NCBI GenBank assembly: GCA_021736965.1
Contig: JAIPEV010000136.1
Span: 1 to 5,338, forward strand
Direction of reading: 5' to 3'
Length of the DNA: 5,338 bases
Source: Halanaerobiales bacterium
GTDB lineage: Bacteria; Bacillota; Halanaerobiia; Halanaerobiales; M55B127
The notes under the pieces were generated by a model that made no database searches, was not told the origin of the DNA, and was given only the letters and a program-made list of their open reading frames with translations. Shown here one piece after another: positions 4,029-5,338 of this stretch; position 1 is the first letter of the stretch, and every line of letters begins with the position of its first letter. Position numbers and translations under genes: made by a program.

Positions 4029-5338
4029 TTAATTAATATAAAGCAGGCGAGCGGAAATACTACGAATGGAAGCAGAAGCGACACGATGCAGATGCAAAGA
4101 GCTAACACCCGCCTGAGAGCCATGATTCCAATACCCGCCGACACGAGCGATATTAACTTCACCACTATCATGCGACCATTGATAATCACATAAATAACTA
4201 GAACTTCCACCACTAGTGCTTTCTCCAATGAACCCAAAATCAAAACCATTATAATAAGATATATTATCTATATACCCACTAGTATTAATAGGTTGGGTGT
4301 GTATATGAGTATATCCATTTCCATCATTATTCCAATTATTAATATCAGATTCAAAATAATATCCATCATCTTTAATGAACAGTCCATCCATAAACTCCCA
4401 TATATTACCAAAGGGATTTTCTATACCTCTGTAACTACAAGCATAAGTTTCAGTAGCACCAGTAGCACCATTTTCAAGACTTGATATTACTACTTCTCCA
4501 CTATCATTCCCAAGACTTGATGTATGTCCTGTATTCTGACTATGATTACCACTTCCAGAATCTAAATTAGTAATTCCTTCAGAAATTGTACTTTGGATAT
4601 TCATATTAGCATATTCAATATAATATAATAATTGAATTGCACTTCTAGTTAGGTAATCTTGTTGTGTCCATCCTGTTCCCCGATTTGTTGCCAATTGCCT
4701 AGCCTCTAGTATATCTAAATGGTCATTATTGCCTGATATGGGCTGCAAATCAGCCACTGAAGCCATAATGTCATTGCTGTAATCGTAAGTTATTCCATCT
4801 CCAGCGTAAGCTGAAGCCGAATTATCGAATATAGTTGCTTCATAAGCACCGATGTAAATAAAATCTTTTTCTTCACCATCCCGAACGAAAGCAGGATGAA
4901 CATCAAAACCTGTTTTTTGTTGATTAGATACATACCATCGTGTAACTTCTTCTCCACTTACACTTAATTTTTCTACTCTATAATAAAATTTTGGTATTTC
5001 TACCATAACCTGACCATTACTACCATCTTCAGCATAAGTTGGGTCACCATAATAAGCATTAACTGTACCATCATCGGCAAGATTAACTCTTCTCATTCCT
5101 GCCCAAGGGTATATATTATCAAAATCAGATTGAGATAATCCACTAGCACCTTCTAATCTAGTCATCATATCTGTATTCCAATTTTGTTCTACACCATAAA
5201 TATAACCTAAATCATAATCTTGTATATTCTGTTGTATTAATTGATTATTAATATTATCTAATTTTTCAGCTAACTGTTGTGATTGTATTTTTAATTCATC
5301 ATCAACTTCATTATATGCAACATTACTCCCAACTTGTT
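4029..5338 (-). CDS. DGR variable protein: tail-fibre-like receptor-binding protein (5' end outside window)
   Basis: The frame is open from the window edge to TAA at 4031-4029, giving 435 visible residues. The ATG at 5168 is internal, since 56 further codons before it read as protein. Residues about 10-40 (VDDELKIQSQQLAEKLDNI) look like a coiled coil, suiting a trimeric fibre. A middle part (PWAGMRRVNL, VEIPKFYYRVEKL) matches phage fibre domains preceding a lectin-like tip. The C-terminal domain has SYRGIENPFGNIWEFMDG, a hallmark of C-type-lectin/FGE-fold variable proteins, then a Gly/Ser-rich stretch and a Trp- and Gly-bearing final segment. Residues 396-432 are the VR, three codons before the end. 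Compared with the TR the VR changes 14 residues, eight of them at Asn codons, while the scaffold WN, GSQAGVS and ISxRLL-type positions are kept. Likely role: binding the host surface at the tail tip, diversified by the DGR. Confidence 0.92.
   Translation of the reverse strand, partial: QVGSNVAYNEVDDELKIQSQQLAEKLDNINNQLIQQNIQDYDLGYIYGVEQNWNTDMMTRLEGASGLSQSDFDNIYPWAGMRRVNLADDGTVNAYYGDPTYAEDGSNGQVMVEIPKFYYRVEKLSVSGEEVTRWYVSNQQKTGFDVHPAFVRDGEEKDFIYIGAYEATIFDNSASAYAGDGITYDYSNDIMASVADLQPISGNNDHLDILEARQLATNRGTGWTQQDYLTRSAIQLLYYIEYANMNIQSTISEGITNLDSGSGNHSQNTGHTSSLGNDSGEVVISSLENGATGATETYACSYRGIENPFGNIWEFMDGLFIKDDGYYFESDINNWNNDGNGYTHIHTQPINTSGYIDNISYYNGFDFGFIGESTSGGSSSYLCDYQWSHDSGEVNIARVGGYWNHGSQAGVSSLHLHRVASASIRSISARLLYIN
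4041..4151 (-). repeat. DGR variable repeat (VR)
   Basis: This is the diversified copy of the TR within the last 40 codons of the fibre gene. Coding-strand differences from the TR are 11 A-to-G, 7 A-to-C and 2 A-to-T; four are silent and 16 together change 14 residues (for example N to Y, H, R, A, I and S). The last changed base (4044) lies only four bases from the end of identity (CTTT). After that the VR lacks three bases (GTG) present in the TR before both continue with ATATTAA. The usual invariant GC-rich IMH tract is therefore absent or very short. Confidence 0.96.

Noticed and set aside
3841..4151. CRISPR-like or simple tandem repeat
   Set aside because: There are only two copies with base-specific differences, one coding and one not, which is the DGR pattern.
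4004..4249. An 81-codon open frame on the minus strand over the VR region
   Set aside because: It overlaps the fibre gene in another frame, has a hydrophobic low-complexity product and crosses the VR; the fibre frame explains this DNA.
4293..4484. A 63-codon open frame on the plus strand
   Set aside because: It is antisense to the conserved lectin-like domain, with an Ile/Ser-rich product; a shadow of the real gene.
5166..5168. ATG as the start of the variable protein
   Set aside because: The same frame continues 56 codons upstream to the window edge with fibre-like, coiled-coil sequence and there is no stop, so this Met is internal.

Overview
The window looks like part of the tail region of a phage or prophage from a low-GC Firmicute, probably Clostridia-like. 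The DNA is strongly AT-rich, several starts have strong AGGAGG-type ribosome binding sites, genes are tightly packed on one strand, and phage tail-type products are present. All supported genes lie on the minus strand, so they read from high to low coordinates.

The central system is a diversity-generating retroelement (DGR). The 3' part of a tail-fibre-like gene (5338 to 4029, 5' end outside the window) encodes a C-type-lectin-like/FGE-type ligand-binding domain whose last 40 codons hold a variable repeat (VR, 4041-4151). Only 68 bp past the VR lies a 111-bp template repeat (TR, 3862-3972). Aligned without gaps they differ at 20 positions, and every one is an adenine in the TR when read on the coding strand (11 A-to-G, 7 A-to-C, 2 A-to-T). 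This is the signature of adenine-specific mutagenic retrohoming. Next comes a DGR-type reverse transcriptase with YMDD and IGNYxSQ motifs. Its reading frame appears to begin about 38 codons before the first ATG, at an ATT codon behind a well-placed Shine-Dalgarno sequence. A 14-bp perfect inverted repeat encloses the TR. No Avd accessory gene is visible.

The reverse transcriptase overlaps a small acidic protein gene (2359-2676), which is coupled through TAATG to a 43-residue XkdX-like protein (2228-2359). Such small genes normally follow the tail-fibre gene, so the TR and reverse transcriptase appear to sit between the fibre gene and its usual downstream partners.

Further downstream is a GIY-YIG endonuclease with NUMOD3-like repeats and a C-terminal helix-turn-helix (1467-2093). 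A compact pseudoknot-capable structured segment lies before it (2119-2181). A GC-richer fragment reading like the C-terminus of a tyrosine recombinase lies after it (1364-1474). This block is probably a mobile or recombined insertion. A terminator (1318-1335) follows. The last gene (1210 to beyond 1) encodes a GH113-like TIM-barrel protein joined to a further tail-type domain and is cut by the window edge.

Together, the DGR would diversify the tip of a receptor-binding tail protein, while the TIM-barrel protein and the small tail genes belong to the same adsorption apparatus. This functional picture is inferred from sequence motifs and known families, not from any search.
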